This document shows positions 24,650 through 36,780 of a DNA stretch of 64,000 bases, piece by piece; the first letter of the stretch is position 1, and each line of letters opens with the position of its first letter. Origin of the DNA: Symsagittifera roscoffensis (lineage: Eukaryota > Xenacoelomorpha > Acoela > Convolutidae); the NCBI RefSeq assembly GCF_963678635.1, contig NC_087067.1, forward strand, positions 48,405,618-48,469,617. The letters are read 5' to 3'. Both the position numbers and the translations under genes were made by a program. The notes below the pieces were generated by a model. The model saw nothing but the letters and a program-made list of their open reading frames with translations. It made no database searches and was not told the DNA's origin.

Positions 24650-26940
24650 ATCATAATGATGTCATCATGATCTATTGAAAGTGGACTTGGACATACAAAA
24701 AAAGCTCCAGCATTGATAGCTTTATGTGAAACATGGCTAACTGATAATGATCCAGTAGGACTTTACAGCATTGATGGGTATCGGACAATTTTAACCAAAA
24801 ACCGGGTTGTTAAAAGGGAGGGGGTATTGCTTGCTTTGTTAAAAATGGTTTAACGGCTTTTTTTAAAAAGCTTTGATAATGATATTGAAAACCTGATGAT
24901 AACTGTTGAAAATGATCATTCCAAAAAGCACTTTTGCCTATTATACAAAGCACCATCAATAAATCAGGATACTTTTTGTTGAATTTGGATTCCTTACTTC
25001 ATGATGCATTGCTGATCAAAGAAGAAATGTTATTTTGTGGTGATCTTATTGTTGATATCTTGGTAAATTACTCTTTTTTAGTTGACTATAAAAACTTACT
25101 CCTATCATTCGGTTTGAAGTTGTTAAACGAAGAACCCACTAGAGAAACTACCCATAGCTCATCATATATCGATCATGTTTTTGCAACTATGCATCACGAG
25201 GTATCAACATTGAAATGCACTATCAGTGATTATTACGCCCTGCTGGTTAACACTGATCTAGAAAGGCAATTTGATGTTATTTACTCCTAGAAAATATCGA
25301 GATTTCAAATGTTTATTGAAGGAGACCACGGCATGTAAACTGCTTTTTCTACTCAATCATCGCTCATCAAAAGCTTTTGAAAACATGGATATTTTTTCTC
25401 TAGAAATAATTGCTAGAATATTGGTAGATACTTGTAACATTTATTGTCCTAAAAAAAGTGTCACACGGAATAAACAATCGCAGTCTTGGGTAACTCTGGA
25501 TTTGAAAAAAAAAATTAATTTAGGAAACAAGATAAACTTCATGAGCTTCTAATTAACAATCCAACCGAATAGAAAAAATCTAACAAAAAAACTAACTTGA
25601 TGCGCAATACCAAGAGAAACTTCTATGGTAGTAAAATCAAATTGCAAGGCAATGCAAAAAGTCTTCTCAACGCTTTTAAAGAAGTTTCAGGAAAAACTTC
25701 TTCGGTTGGTAGTAAAATTGATATTGATGATCTCAACAACTCTTTTGTGCAAGTCGGTCAAAGCCTTGCAACCGGTATAATTTGTAATTTTACTACTACA
25801 GACTTGGATGTAAATGAAAATTTTTTTTTCTTTTGTCCAACTGATGAGTCAGAAATTTCTATTGTTATAGAAAAACTGAAAAACAAAACGTCCGACGGTC
25901 ATGATGGCATCAATATCAGGATGGTCAAGTTTTGTGCACCAATAATATTGCCATTCTTAACTTTCTGCTTTAATCAATGCTCTAGTGCTGGCGTTTTTCC
26001 AGACATTGGCAAAATTGAAAAAGTACTACCATTATATAAAACGAAAAACAGACAGAACCAAACAGTTTTTGACCCATAAGTTTGCTTAAGTTTTTTCAGC
26101 AAATTTTTAGAAAAAAAAACACATTCGCATGATTAAGTTTATTTCAAAATGCAAGCTTTTGATGCCTGAACGGTTTGGGTTCCGGCGGAGATATTCTTAT
26201 GTGCATGCAATAATTTCTGCAATCAAAATAATGCGTCACTGTATAGATGACAAAAAAAATCTGGATTTGCAGGTTTTTTAGATCTTGAAAATGCTTTTGA
26301 CACAATTAATCACTCCATTTTACTAACCAAATTAGATCTCTATAGGTTGCGCGGTATTACAAACACTTCTCTGCAGTCTTATTTAACCAATCTTAAACAG
26401 TATGTATCTTTTTGTGAAAAAACTCTCAATTAAAGAATATTACGTTCGAAGTTCCCTAAGGATCTGTCTCAGGTCCACTGCTGTTTTTACTCTATATCAA
26501 CGACATGCCTAAGAAAGTAACGAAACGCTCAGTTTGTCTGTTTGCTGATGATATAACGATTCTTACTACGTGCAAAAACAATTCGATTGATAAAATCTTT
26601 AATCAGGACTTCAAACCTATCGAAATTTGGTGCACAAACAATAGACTAACCATCAAAATTGATAAAACGCAAGTATCCAAATTCCGATGGAGTTCAAATG
26701 GATTTGAAATATTTTTGGGTAATCAGAAATTTAGTGTTGTGAATTCCTTCAGGTATCTTGGGGTTTTGGTAGATAATAAGCTCTGTTTTAAGCAACACAA
26801 AGATCAGGTTTGTAAAAAGTTAGCTTAGCTTAATGGAATTCTCTATAAAGCAATTAATGTTTTTTCCAGAACGTTTCTTCTTAAATTTTATCGAATTTTT
26901 GCAAAACCTTTAATATCATCGGGCATCTCAGTTTATGGAT
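24650..26940 (+). pseudogene. LINE ORF2 (endonuclease and reverse transcriptase), broken
   Basis: Endonuclease pieces: ALIALCETWLTDNDP near 24,700, an FCGDLIVDI segment near 25,034 in the place of the usual GDFN box, and SSYIDHVFAT with SDYYALL near 25,155-25,250 in the place of the SDH box. The linker and reverse transcriptase follow: KLKNKTSDGHDGINIRMVKF near 25,880, a FLDLENAFDTINHSIL segment near 26,275, GSVSGPLLFLLYINDM near 26,464, and the catalytic FADDI box near 26,540, then a thumb-like YLGVLVDNKL. At least six stops or frameshifts occur. Part of the frame is open for over 100 codons, so decay is moderate. Confidence 0.85.
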
Positions 26941-27762
26941 GTGCGTCCGAGAAAATTTAAACAAAACTTTTTTTAATGTAAAAGCGAATTCTTAGAACTA
27001 TTTTCTTTAGGCGCAAATTTGATCACACTACGGAAAATTTTTCAGATTATAATATTGATACCGTTTATGATATGTTTCTAGATACTGTTTTTAAAGAAGT
27101 TATTTATCAAATACTCGCCATTCAAGATTCTGGATTTTAATCAACTAAATAACTGTAGGCAAACACGTGCCCGTAGCTTGAGAATGCTTCAAAGTCTGTT
27201 AGATCTAACTGCTTACTACAATTGGTTAGCGTTGAAGAGCTCAAGTTTTAAAAAAAAATTTCTGCTAATAATCTTTTTCCGGAGAACTTGAAAGATATGC
27301 CAAAATCTCAATTGAACTCATATTTTCAAAATACTAAACGTAGATTATCACAGATAATTTTGAAATCCTTCACCTGATATTTGACAAATGATCTAATTCC
27401 TGCCTTTTCTTTCTTCTCAATTTATTCTGTAACAGTCTACCTTATGGGACAACTCCTCAAGGGGCCTTAGGGCCCGTGAGTCGAGACCTGTGATTATCTC
27501 ATGACTGCATAAATGTGCTAACTATATAATTCAAACTTCAAAATTCAAAGGTATAGCACGAATACTGGGTATAGCGAAATATCATGAGGTCTTTAACTAG
27601 TGTTCGAAGCCAGTCGTGTGGCATTACTGAAAGGGGTTTCATAAGGCAATGTGATTGTAATTAATTTTTTGTCCTATTGTTTTTTTCGTATCTGGATTAT
27701 TGATACTGTGAGCTACTCTCAGATAGGGTATTTTTCTAATTCTACCAGTTTTTTTTGTCAAA

Positions 27763-28845
27763 TCATTTCTCATAATCGATTAAGAAATCTATGATTTGTG
27801 TTTTGAAGAGTGGTTGTGGGAATTCGCATGCGCATTTAAAATCTAGTAGAACATGAGACTGTGTGAGTTTTATTGCATGTTTTAAGTGTTTCGCATTTGG
27901 CTTCTGCGTTCTTATGTTCATCGGTGTAATTTTTGTCGAATAATATTGAAAAAAGAAATTGTCTTTTTGTAAAAAGTTATAGTCCTGCGAATATCCTTGC
28001 TGCTTGGAAAAAGGTTCATGTTTCATCTGCAAACCATAAAATTGTTTGTTGCTAAGAAGATTTTGGTTCAAAATATCATTGGCTTTTTTGTTTAAAGGTC
28101 CTATCCAAAATTGATGTGTTCTATCATGTTTCTGAAACACTTGTGAGTTGAATATGTTTTAGTTGTTTTGTCCATTCAAAAAACTTTTTTTTGTTTTAAT
28201 TTTCGTTTTGTTTTTGCTTAAAAGATTAAAAGGGATCCACTACAACGGCTTATTTTTTGTCTTAGTGTGTGTTTGGGGAATATAGGTTCAAATGCGTTCC
28301 ACAAGACTGATGTGGAATTCTACACAAAGATCTTTCCCGGGTTGGCCTCCAAACACAAAAAGTTTTTATCATACAATTCCATAAAAGAAAGTTACTTCTC
28401 GTGCTAATTCATACACGGAGTGTAAGGTATAAATGTTTATTGTACATATTACCTATATAAAAAATGCATAATGCGCTCTTTTTGCAGTGCTGCTTGAAAT
28501 GTTTCCTAAGAAAACACGTATTAAGTAAATTTTTTTAAAAACATTCAGATGCATTATCACTTTCATGCAAAATGACTTTGATGTTTATTTGAGCATGAAA
28601 GTGATAGTAGTCACACATTGTGGAACTGTGCTGTTTTCAAGGAAAAGAATGCTACCCATCGAGTAAAATACGTAGCTGAATAGAAACTTTGCTTCACTTG
28701 CCTCATTGGCAATCATAGTTTCCTGCAATGTTCTAGAGCTAAAAAATGCCCAATGCAAGAGTTCCATAGCACACATAATGTCCTGCTCCGTGGAGCCGAA
28801 AGAAAATTGTTCCTCGGAATGAAATTTCGAATGTCTCAAACAAGG
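27763..28845 (-). CDS. Unidentified protein, last two exons
   Basis: Two long minus-strand frames join cleanly. The upstream exon is 28,845-28,615 (77 codons) after GTGCTCCAG, ending at TGT/GTGACT in phase 0. The last exon is 28,131-27,763 (122 codons and TGA) after GTGTTTCAG, also phase 0; the intron is 483 bp. The first exon reads PCLRHSKFHSEEQFSFGSTE and later MELLHWAFFSSRTLQETMIA; the last has HQFWIGPLNKKANDILNQNL and CACEFPQPLFKTQIIDFLID. Composition is soluble, with no transmembrane segment and no motif I recognise. Upstream exons would lie beyond 28,845, where a plus-strand BEL element now sits, so the gene may be interrupted or may have that element in an intron. The low-complexity surroundings make two such frames with matching phase unlikely by chance. 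Confidence 0.5.
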
Positions 28846-28889
28846 CTGGAGCACAAAAATCCAAACAAATTACAAACACTTCCAACCGC

Positions 28890-31110
28890 GCCGCTGTTAG
28901 TGATGTGCATGACATAGAATCGTCTGAAGGGTTGTTGCCAATCGCAACACTTGGTGTCCTCGGATGTACTAATCTACTGACGTTGGTTCTTTGTGGTAGA
29001 TCACCGACACACTCTTGGGTGTCTTCGTCACTCGTTATTCATCTCAATTTAGTAGGGGAACCTGTTAGTTTGTCAATTAGTGGTTTCAATTCAACCACCG
29101 TTGCTTAGACTCAGAGGGTCAAGTTTGCAGTTTCTTCCGAGCTGAATAATAGTGATTTTGTGTTCACTCTGTAACCATATGTTAAAATTATTATTGGAAT
29201 TGAATCATAATTAATCAATATTGCTGATTTGCAGAATAAATATCCTCAAAGAGCACCTAATAAGCCCACTCAATATACTTATGAGGATAACGAAGTTATT
29301 ATAGGACAAGACTACTACCAAGCCGTTAGACCCATTGAGTTCATCTTGGGAGATGATGAAAACTAACCGTGTTCCGTTCGCCTAACGATAGGTTGGGTCA
29401 TAAGTGGTCCGTTGCCGCCGTCCGTTGTTTCTACTTCTTCCTGTTTCAAGTGTGTTGTTGATGATTCTTCTCTGACCGACCAAATAAAATCCTGGTTTGA
29501 GTTATGGTGCTTTCAAACCAGTCGATGCCCGTTCCACCGCGGTTAAACATGCTTTATCCATCCTAAATTCTGAAACCGTTCTCAATGGCGAAAGATACAT
29601 TGTGCCTATGCTTTGGATTGATAGTAATGTCAGTCTCCTTAACAATTTATACTCGTCACTTGCCCAAGTTGAAACATTGAAGCGACGGTTAAGTAAAGAC
29701 CCCAAAATGTGCAAAAAAAAACCAGACATAATTAGAGAGGACATTAGGAAAAGCTATGTTGTTACTGTCGAACTGAATGATCCACTTAAGGGTTCCGCTC
29801 GCGAGTGGTATCTTCCGCACCACCCCGTCATAAATACTAACAAGCCTGGTAAGGTGCGCCGAGTCCTTAATGGGGCTTCTATGATTCATGGCAAATCCTT
29901 AAATAAGTCCTTATTGGTGGGTTCAAACCTCCTTCAAAATTTTGTTTTTGTACTTTTGCGATTCCGTCATTACACGTACGCGTCTCCGCGGATATAGAGG
30001 GTGTGTTCCTCCAGATAGGAGTCCTCGCCTGCGATCAAATTTCGCTCCGTTTCTTGTGGCGCGAGGATACCACTTCCGATGTGGTAGCTCACCAGTACAC
30101 TCGCCAATTATTCGGCGCACGGGAATCGCCCATATGCACCAATTTTGCTTTGCGAACAACAGCAAATGATAAAATTTGTCCTCCTTTTACATACACGATT
30201 ACTTGGATTCGTTCGAGGACGCTAGCTATGCCATTGAGATAAGCCATGATTTGGTTTCGTTACTTAAACTGGGGGATTTGGCAAGGAACCCCGAGGTATA
30301 CAAAACACAATCGTTGCCCCTCAAAGAAATATGTAACGGTGCTGAGCTGGCAACACATGTTTTAAGTCTTAAGTAGGACTATGTTAAAGACGCAATCGTT
30401 GTTAGCAGAGGCGTGGATCGTTCTTTCGATAAAGCAATAACTCATCGAACCGTCTTGAGTTTAGTCTCTTCAGTGTTTGACCCTTTGGGTTAGTAGCACC
30501 ATGCACAGTTAGGGACTGTCTTTTGCTTAAAGATGACGAATTACTGGAAGACACCAAAAATAAGTTTCTCGATTGCTCTCCGGTCTCCTACTCTTAGGGC
30601 AACTGATCATTTCCCGCTGTTACTTCGCAGATCCTGTTCGGTTGGATTTTTGCGTAGGCAACTCTCGATTTCGCACAAAACCCAATTATCTTTCAACTTT
30701 AGTAAAGCTCGCAGTGTGCCTTAGAACACGCTATCTATACGGAAGCTAGAGCTTCAAGCTGCTCTGCTCACCTCGTGACTGAAAGATGATATCCTGACAG
30801 CACTTACGGTTAACATTAACCATGCCTACATGTGGAAAGATAGTACTACAGTTTTGCAGTCGCTAAACTCTATTGAGAAATTACCTCTATTCGTCGGTAA
30901 CCATGCCGGCAAAATCCTCGAACTGACCACTATTGTTGAGTAGCACCATATTCTGAGCGGCGATAATCCAGCTGATACCGATACGCAGGAGATTTTTTTG
31001 GTAGCCCTCAAGGATAGCAGCTGGGTCATTGGTCCGAGCATTTTCATGACTACTGATTGGCTGTTTATACCCGACGAGCCTGTGATCAAAAAAATCGTTT
31101 GAAGGGTCCT
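28890..31110 (+). pseudogene. BEL/Pao pol: protease, reverse transcriptase and RNase H, broken
   Basis: Protease region: LPIATLGVLG, then LVGEPVSLSISGFNSTTVA, and later EVIIGQDYYQAVRPIEFILG, which is the conserved end of the BEL protease domain, followed by IGWVISGPLPP. Reverse transcriptase: HALSILNSETVLNGERYIVP, SAREWYLPHHPVINTNKPGK and VRRVLNGAS; then, in another frame, a catalytic box reading YIHDYLDS, where functional relatives have YxDDYLDS, so one catalytic aspartate position is changed to His. VLSLVSSVFDPLG marks the connection. RNase H: AYMWKDSTTVLQSLNSIEKL and LSGDNPADT. Several stops and frame changes show it is inactive. Confidence 0.88.
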
Positions 31111-31245
31111 TCTTGTGATGGCGATAATTGCTTGGAGACATCATCTTCCCTCGTCACCGATGTCACATTCATCAAACATTCTGAAAACGGGTTCAATTGG
31201 GAACGGTTCAGTTCCTTTACGAGATAAAAAGGAGTTCTCGCCTTT

Positions 31246-32627
31246 ATGTTGAGGATGCTGCCTTCACATCAGCATTTTCGCGGTAAGGACTTGCGGATCA
31301 CCGATGCGACTGAAATTGATATTGCAGAAAACAAACTATTTCAATTTGCTGAGATGCAATCCTTCCCCGTTGAGTTAAAAACACTCACCACTGGCAAACT
31401 TATTAAGAAGAGAAGTAAAATTGCCATACACTCTCCATTTATCGGTCCCGCTGTTATCATCGTTCCACCAGCGGGTCGTTCCCTTAGTGAATACCGAGTT
31501 TGATAGTAAGCACCCCATATTAATCGACGCCCGACATACCCTAGTTCGCTTCTTGGCTCGCAGCCTCCACCAAAACCATTTTCATCGAGGCTTAGACTAC
31601 ATGCACTCCGTTTTAAATATGAAATATGCAATACTTGGGTTGCGTCGACTACTTCGGTCTATTGAAAATCAATGTGTAACATGCCGTAAACGCAAGGCAA
31701 GAACCATCCAGCCAATTATGTCCGATGTACCTGTCAAACGTCTCAGATATAAGCAACCACCCTTTAATCGTACGGATGTGGATTACTTTGGTCCGATTTA
31801 CGTTCCGGTTTGCAGAAGCACTGAAAAAAGATTGGGATTTCTTTTCACTTGCCTCACCGCCAGGGCTGTACACATTGAGATTGTACCAGCTCTGGACACT
31901 AGTTCCTGTGTCATGGGCATTGAACGGCTCGCTCAGTGCCTGTCGTGGTACACCAAGCACGATCTGGTCGGATAACGGCACGAACTTCGTTCGTGCGGAA
32001 AATGAATTACTTGCCTGAATCATGAGTTGGAAAGGCATGACTCCGACCATTTTTGCACACAAAAGTGTCGCTTGGAAATTTAACCCACCAGGCGCATCAC
32101 ATCATGGTAGCTCCTGGGAGTGCCTCGTACAAGGCAGTAGGCGAAGAACCGAAGAGGTGTTGGGAACAACACTCTGCTTAGTTAAGCAGGCTTTGAATTC
32201 GAGGCCAAATACTCTTGTTAGTTTTGATTCATGTGAGTTAGAAGCGTTAACCCAAACCACTTTTTGCTTGGACAACATGCCACAAGCTTTCCATCGCCTT
32301 TACCTGGGGAGAACTTCGACCACAAGAAAAGGTACGTGCGAGCGCAGTCGTATGCTGGTATCGTTGGCTTCGCGAGTATGTTCCCTCACTGAATAAGCGT
32401 GTCAAGTGGCACACTCATTCTAACTTCACATTTAGGACGGTGATATCGTATGGATGATTGAGCTCCATAACCCGCGTGGGTACAACTCCCTCGTCCGAAT
32501 CGTCAAGCTAAACTACGGACAGGACGGTTGCGCCCAATCCGCCCTTGTTAAGACCGCAACCAGTGAAGTCACGAGGCCGACCTTTAATCTCGCTCCGGTT
32601 CTACCTTCTTCGGGGGGGAGGAGTTAG
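31246..32627 (+). pseudogene. BEL/Pao integrase and C-terminal domain, broken
   Basis: A zinc-binding region precedes RSIENQCVTCRKRKARTIQP (CxxC of the HHCC finger). The integrase core has NRTDVDYFGPIYVP (first Asp), LTARAVHIEIV, and WSDNGTNFVRAENELL (second Asp), then NPPGASHHGSSWE, which carries the catalytic Glu position as in BEL elements. The final frame includes GDIVWMIELHNPRGYN, the DUF5641-like tail, and stops at TAG 32,625-32,627 just beyond the polypurine tract. Frameshifts occur near 31,970 and 32,110. Confidence 0.88.
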
Positions 32628-32635
32628 AGCGCAAA

Positions 32636-32830
32636 TGTAAGCGAGAGTATAAATATATCTAGACAAACATGAAAATGATTGTAACAAAAGTAACAGCTTG
32701 GACATTGGATCGATAGAAAACGCCGCAATTTATATATTGTCCGAGTTAATTGTCGAGAAGTTATACATTCTTATTATTTTACGGATTTGGATTCAATAAT
32801 TTTTGTTTGGCGATTAGAGCAGCTACAGAT
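32636..32830 (+). repeat. Presumed start of the BEL 3' LTR
   Basis: The sequence after the polypurine tract begins TGTAAGCGAGAG and has a TATA-like GTATAAATATA near 32,649, as expected for an LTR. The 5' LTR is missing, so the limits cannot be confirmed by comparison and the end given is a guess. Confidence 0.3.
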
Positions 32831-32899
32831 AGGTCATAAAGTTTCCCCTTCACGACTTAAGTTTTAATACTTCATACTCATATACTTCATTATTTCTAT

Positions 32900-34990
32900 G
32901 GGCTGGTGGAGGCTGAACTGCTCTTTTTCCCTTTTTCCCCAGCTTATGGTGTATCGTGAAAAGATTTTACACAGTTAGTTAATTTTGGGGCAACAAGGAA
33001 ACAATTTGAAATATTATTTTGTTGGTAAAAAATGCAGGTTGGGGGGAAGAGCCAAACAAAACACTGCATAACTTACACTTCAATAAAACTTTCTCTGCCA
33101 AAACTATCCGAGACGAACAAAGAGCAGTCCTTTTACCAATACATAACGAATTTAAACACTTAGTTCTTGATATGATTATTCCAGTAATATTCTTTACCAA
33201 ATATTATACCAAACCACTTAGAGAGAAATCGGAAAATTCGACATTCAGGGTTTTGCACTGTTTTTTGTTGTTGTTTGTTCGCTGTTGTTTGATATATACT
33301 TTTAGGTCCAAGAAATTTAGTTGACATCTAAAAATGGTAAGCCAATTAATTGAATGGTTTTCGCTAGTTCTGTCTTACATTGGTTTTAGTCATTCTGGAG
33401 GTAATTTTTTTTATTTTTTATTTGTTTTTTTTTGCGTGTTTTAAATTGATTTCCAAACTAAAACCGGTTACCCTGGCTTTTCTCTATTCAGGTTTTCTTA
33501 AATGATAATTTAGAGGAATCTTTTGTTAAAAAAGGGGTGCTCATTGAAGAGAATTATGTTTTTGGTTCTATGTCCTTTCATAATTTGAGAGTTTCCTGTT
33601 TGACTTTCATCAGTGTTTATTCACACTATACTGCTCTGAAAACCGGGAAATATTTTTAGTTTTCGCGCAAACTGTTTTGATTCAGCGTCATTTTATAAAT
33701 GGAAAGTTGCTAATTTGATTTTGACACGATTTCTTCACAGTTTGAAGCACTTAAGTGCGGGTTCATTTTATAGTTTTTGTGGACAAAACGAGTTTTGACT
33801 TATCTAACTTGAAAAAAAAAATCAATCTAAAGTCATCTGAACAATTAAAACAAGGTGAGCCGACTCTCATTTCCAAAAAAAAGAAAAAATTCTCTCCAAT
33901 TAAATTTTAAACATGTACAAAAGACGTCCAAGCTTTAAAAATAAATAAATAAACTAGTCCGTGTCTCTCTTGGCTTCTTCAAAAAAAATTCGCACTATTT
34001 TATTCATTTTTTATTTATGCCTGGACGTCTTTTTTACATTCCCCTTTGTAAAATTCAGTTTCAATGGAAAATTAATAAGCAAAGAGAAACAAAAAAAAAT
34101 TAATAAGCTTTTGATGAATGTGGTAGCTATCATCTTGGGAGTAATCATCTGTTTTGCCCTCAGATTTAATTCATCCAAGTTTTCTTGTTTACAAACAAGG
34201 CGAGTTGAAATTCAGAAAAGTAATTTAGTTCGTAAAAACACTCAATTTCCAAGCCACAATTTGAATATCTGGTGTTCATTTTTTCGTACTTTTCTACTCG
34301 AATGTGTTTATATTTAGTTTTTTTTATAAATGTCTTCCAAAAGCTCGAAATTTCAACAAACTAATCCAAGCGATCAATTTCTTGAAATATTTCGCGGCTG
34401 CAAAGCTTGATACCTTGCTTAAGTAAATTCTATCTTCTTCGCGAGCCCGTTCAAGATATCAAAATATTAAGATATCATTTCAAATTGTCGAAAAATAATA
34501 TCCATTTTTGAAGATAGTCAAGCCATCAAACTTGCCTTGAATTGCAATTGTGTTGTTTAATCAAAATAGTTTTTTTTTGCAAATGATTGCGAGCGATCAA
34601 AACTAATTTATAATTTTGCAAATCTCCTTTTTCAAATGTCTAGTTTCATTGGCTATCAAAATCAGTTTCTGCAATTTCAAAAAGTTATCTTCGATGGCTT
34701 GATTGAACTTTTTGTTTTTTCTTGCTAGTTTTGCATCAGATTTCCAGCGCTTCATCAATCAAAAAGCTTGCTTTTAACACTGATTTTTTGCTATCAAAGT
34801 TATAAAGAATAATGGTACTTATATTGAATAGAGACACTTGTAGAGAGACACTTTCTGAGGAACATAACCTCCGAAAAAAAATGCATTCAACAATTGAGCA
34901 GTAGTGACAGAAGTACTGGCAAGGAACACCTGGCAAGCAACCGTTGCTTTCGGTTTTCAAAAACACCAGCTTGTTTTTAGGCAACAACTG
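32900..34990. other. Upstream region of gene B; no firm gene
   Basis: An open frame at 33,019-33,324 (+) begins near a possible acceptor (AATGCAG) and contains TLHNLHFNKTFSAKTIRDEQ and HNEFKHLVLDMIIP, which look protein-like, but no family or partner exon is visible. A frame at 33,961-34,317 has one hydrophobic stretch and otherwise AT-driven composition. Between them are T-rich spacers. A TATA-like TTATAAAG near 34,800 could serve gene B. Confidence 0.3.
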
Positions 34991-34997
34991 AAAGGAA

Positions 34998-35643
34998 ATG
35001 AAGCAGCTCATCTTGTTTTCCATTTTGGGATGTTCATATTGGCTCCTATGTGACGCGGGCAATGTGAGAAGAGCGGCTGCAATGGATGTCAAAAGGTGAG
35101 TTTTTACATAATTTAATTATTATTTCGATGCAAAAAGAGGAAATGTTGTCTAAGAGTTTGTTCACTGAACCCAGAACTAAATTTCAAAACCAATGCTTGT
35201 AGACAAAACTTTTTTGTAACTTTCAGGGCTATTTTTGCTTTCCCGACCTTGCGAAATTTAACTATTCTACATGTATTTCAATACCTTCTTTTTACAATTA
35301 AAATCCTTTCGTTGCGCGATGAAAATGATGTTTATTTGAGGTGATCTGAAGTGTCCGGTTTTTTATCAACTTTTTCAGGGATAGCAGTGGCAGACCCAAG
35401 TGTCTCAGCGACTCAAACTGCCCCTTCCCCTTCAATGAGTGCTATTACGGCCACTGTGTATCTACTAGAGACTACTGTCCCCACCCCACCCAACCCTATG
35501 ACTCATGCAAGAAGGATGAGGACTGCAAACTGTGGCATCACCCCCCTGGACCTATGTGTCACTGCAGATGTGTGAAATCTAAATGCGGATGTACCTTGAG
35601 GGGTGAAAGCTACCCGCCAGGGGTGACATTTTGGAAGCCTTAA
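34998..35643 (+). CDS. Secreted 12-cysteine protein, gene B (2 exons)
   Basis: Exon 1 is 34,998-35,095, closed by AAAAG/GTGAGT in phase 2. Exon 2 is 35,379-35,643 after CAACTTTTTCAG, with stop TAA at 35,641. The product is 120 residues. Residues 1 to about 20 form a signal peptide (MKQLILFSILGCSYWLLCDA). The mature protein has 12 cysteines spaced x5, x6, x4, x6, x9, x5, x10, x1, x1, x4, x1, the same order as gene A at 12,952, with a CPFPFNEC segment, a CHCRC..KCGC cluster and SYPPGVTFWKP at the end. All 12 cysteines and the phase-2 intron are shared with gene A, while the remaining residues differ widely; such a pattern is typical of a diversifying secreted family. The intron is only 283 bp. 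A plus-strand frame at 35,351-35,575 is an out-of-frame reading of exon 2. Function is unknown. Confidence 0.9.
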
Positions 35644-36780
35644 TTCCGATTCAATATAATGCGACTTAAAAAGATCCAAACCTGAAACAAAAAGCGATCA
35701 ATCACTTTATTCAGGGGTGCAAATTATTGTTATTCAATGCTTGCTGAAAAAAAATGAAAAATGAAGAGAATTTTTTTTGGGATGTGAAGTGTTTTTTTTT
35801 TGCAAAAATTGCAACATTTTGTAAAATTTGAGAATTTGCAATGGCCTAATTACTGTTGTAAAACTATTCCATTGATTTTGTAATATTCGGCTCTGATATT
35901 TATGATAAATTGAGTTTAAGTTCGATCAGCTTGATATAGTTCTAATTAAAGTGCAAAAAATGGGCTCACGATGCTGCAATCCTGCATCAAGGTGCTTCCA
36001 AATTTGAGTGATGACTAAATTCTGCAATTTTGTTCAAGATTTGATGACAAGTGTTAAAATATAAAATTATCCTTTTGGTATGGTTTGCATAAAAATTACT
36101 GATCAATTAGTCTTCAATAGGGAAACATTTTCAGAAACTTTTTTTCTAAAACAAAAGACTATAGCTTCAGACCGAAACGTAACTCAGAAAAACATGGCTT
36201 CTATCACATAATTTATCTATTTTTCGGACTTGCGGTAGTTATATACTTGGGTTTGCGGTAATTTTTTCTTCAGTCAAATATCAATCTTTTGAATGAAAAT
36301 TTTATCAAACCATCTGAAAATACGGTTGTCTTGATCTGAAATACAAGATCCATTAGTCTGTGCTCATAGTCGGGAAAATCTTGGGGGTTTGAATAATCCT
36401 GAGCTTGCCATTTAGGGATTTAAAAAAACGATATATTGCGTTCGTTTAACTCGCGTCACCAGCGAATATAATCAATTCAGTTTGAACTCTTCACTAAATT
36501 ATTCGGTCCTCAGGAAAACTATACGAGAAGGTATACATTTTTTTGGTAATTTGCATGGCGTAGTGGATAAATTGAAGAAAAAAATGAAAAAGAAAATATT
36601 TTCTCCAATATTTTGTTTATATTAACTTTGTTACAAACATTTTCGCAGGCTTTAATGATGATCATTGACTACAGTTAGATTCTGCTCTGATATACTACTA
36701 GTCTTGTTTTCTATACTATTCACTTCATCTGTCTTATTTCAAGTATATAAATCACTCGTCGGATCACATTTAAATCCAAA

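Larger units (their letters stand above)
23524..27480 (+). mobile_element. Decayed non-LTR retrotransposon (LINE), plus strand
   Basis: The element carries, in order, an ORF1 with coiled-coil and nucleic-acid-binding-like parts (23,581-24,528), an endonuclease region (about 24,690-25,290) and a reverse transcriptase (about 25,590-26,940). Stops and frameshifts break both ORFs, so the copy cannot act alone. The 3' limit is set where coding similarity fades, before GGACAACTCCTCAAGGGGCC near 27,445. No poly(A) tail or target-site duplication could be fixed. The clade (CR1/Jockey/L1-like) is not resolved. Confidence 0.85.
28880..32830 (+). mobile_element. Decayed BEL/Pao LTR retrotransposon, 5' truncated
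   Basis: Successive pol domains of a BEL/Pao element are readable across frameshifts: DUF1758-type aspartic protease (28,890-29,370), reverse transcriptase (29,500-30,370), RNase H (30,720-31,110), integrase (31,250-32,250) and the C-terminal DUF5641-like domain (32,430-32,627). Gag and the 5' LTR are not found. A purine tract, GGGGGGGAGGAG, ends the coding region and is the expected polypurine tract. Base composition is clearly less AT-rich than the flanks, marking it as an insertion. Confidence 0.9.

Noticed and set aside
28140-28880. A 5' LTR for the BEL element
   Set aside because: I compared this stretch with the sequence after the polypurine tract at 32,620-32,830 and saw no shared run; it instead holds a minus-strand exon pair and a dispersed repeat.
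29502-32062. Minus-strand frames across the BEL element (29,502; 29,689; 29,923; 30,826; 31,341; 31,649)
   Set aside because: All are antisense shadows of the plus-strand pol domains.
33961-34317. 118-codon plus-strand frame with a hydrophobic segment
   Set aside because: No ATG at its start, AT-driven composition, no splice context or family match; a single hydrophobic stretch is expected in T-rich DNA.
35351-35575. Plus-strand frame of 74 codons with a Pro/Thr-rich product
   Set aside because: It is an out-of-frame reading of gene B exon 2; the 12-cysteine frame is supported by splice sites, the paralogue and phase.
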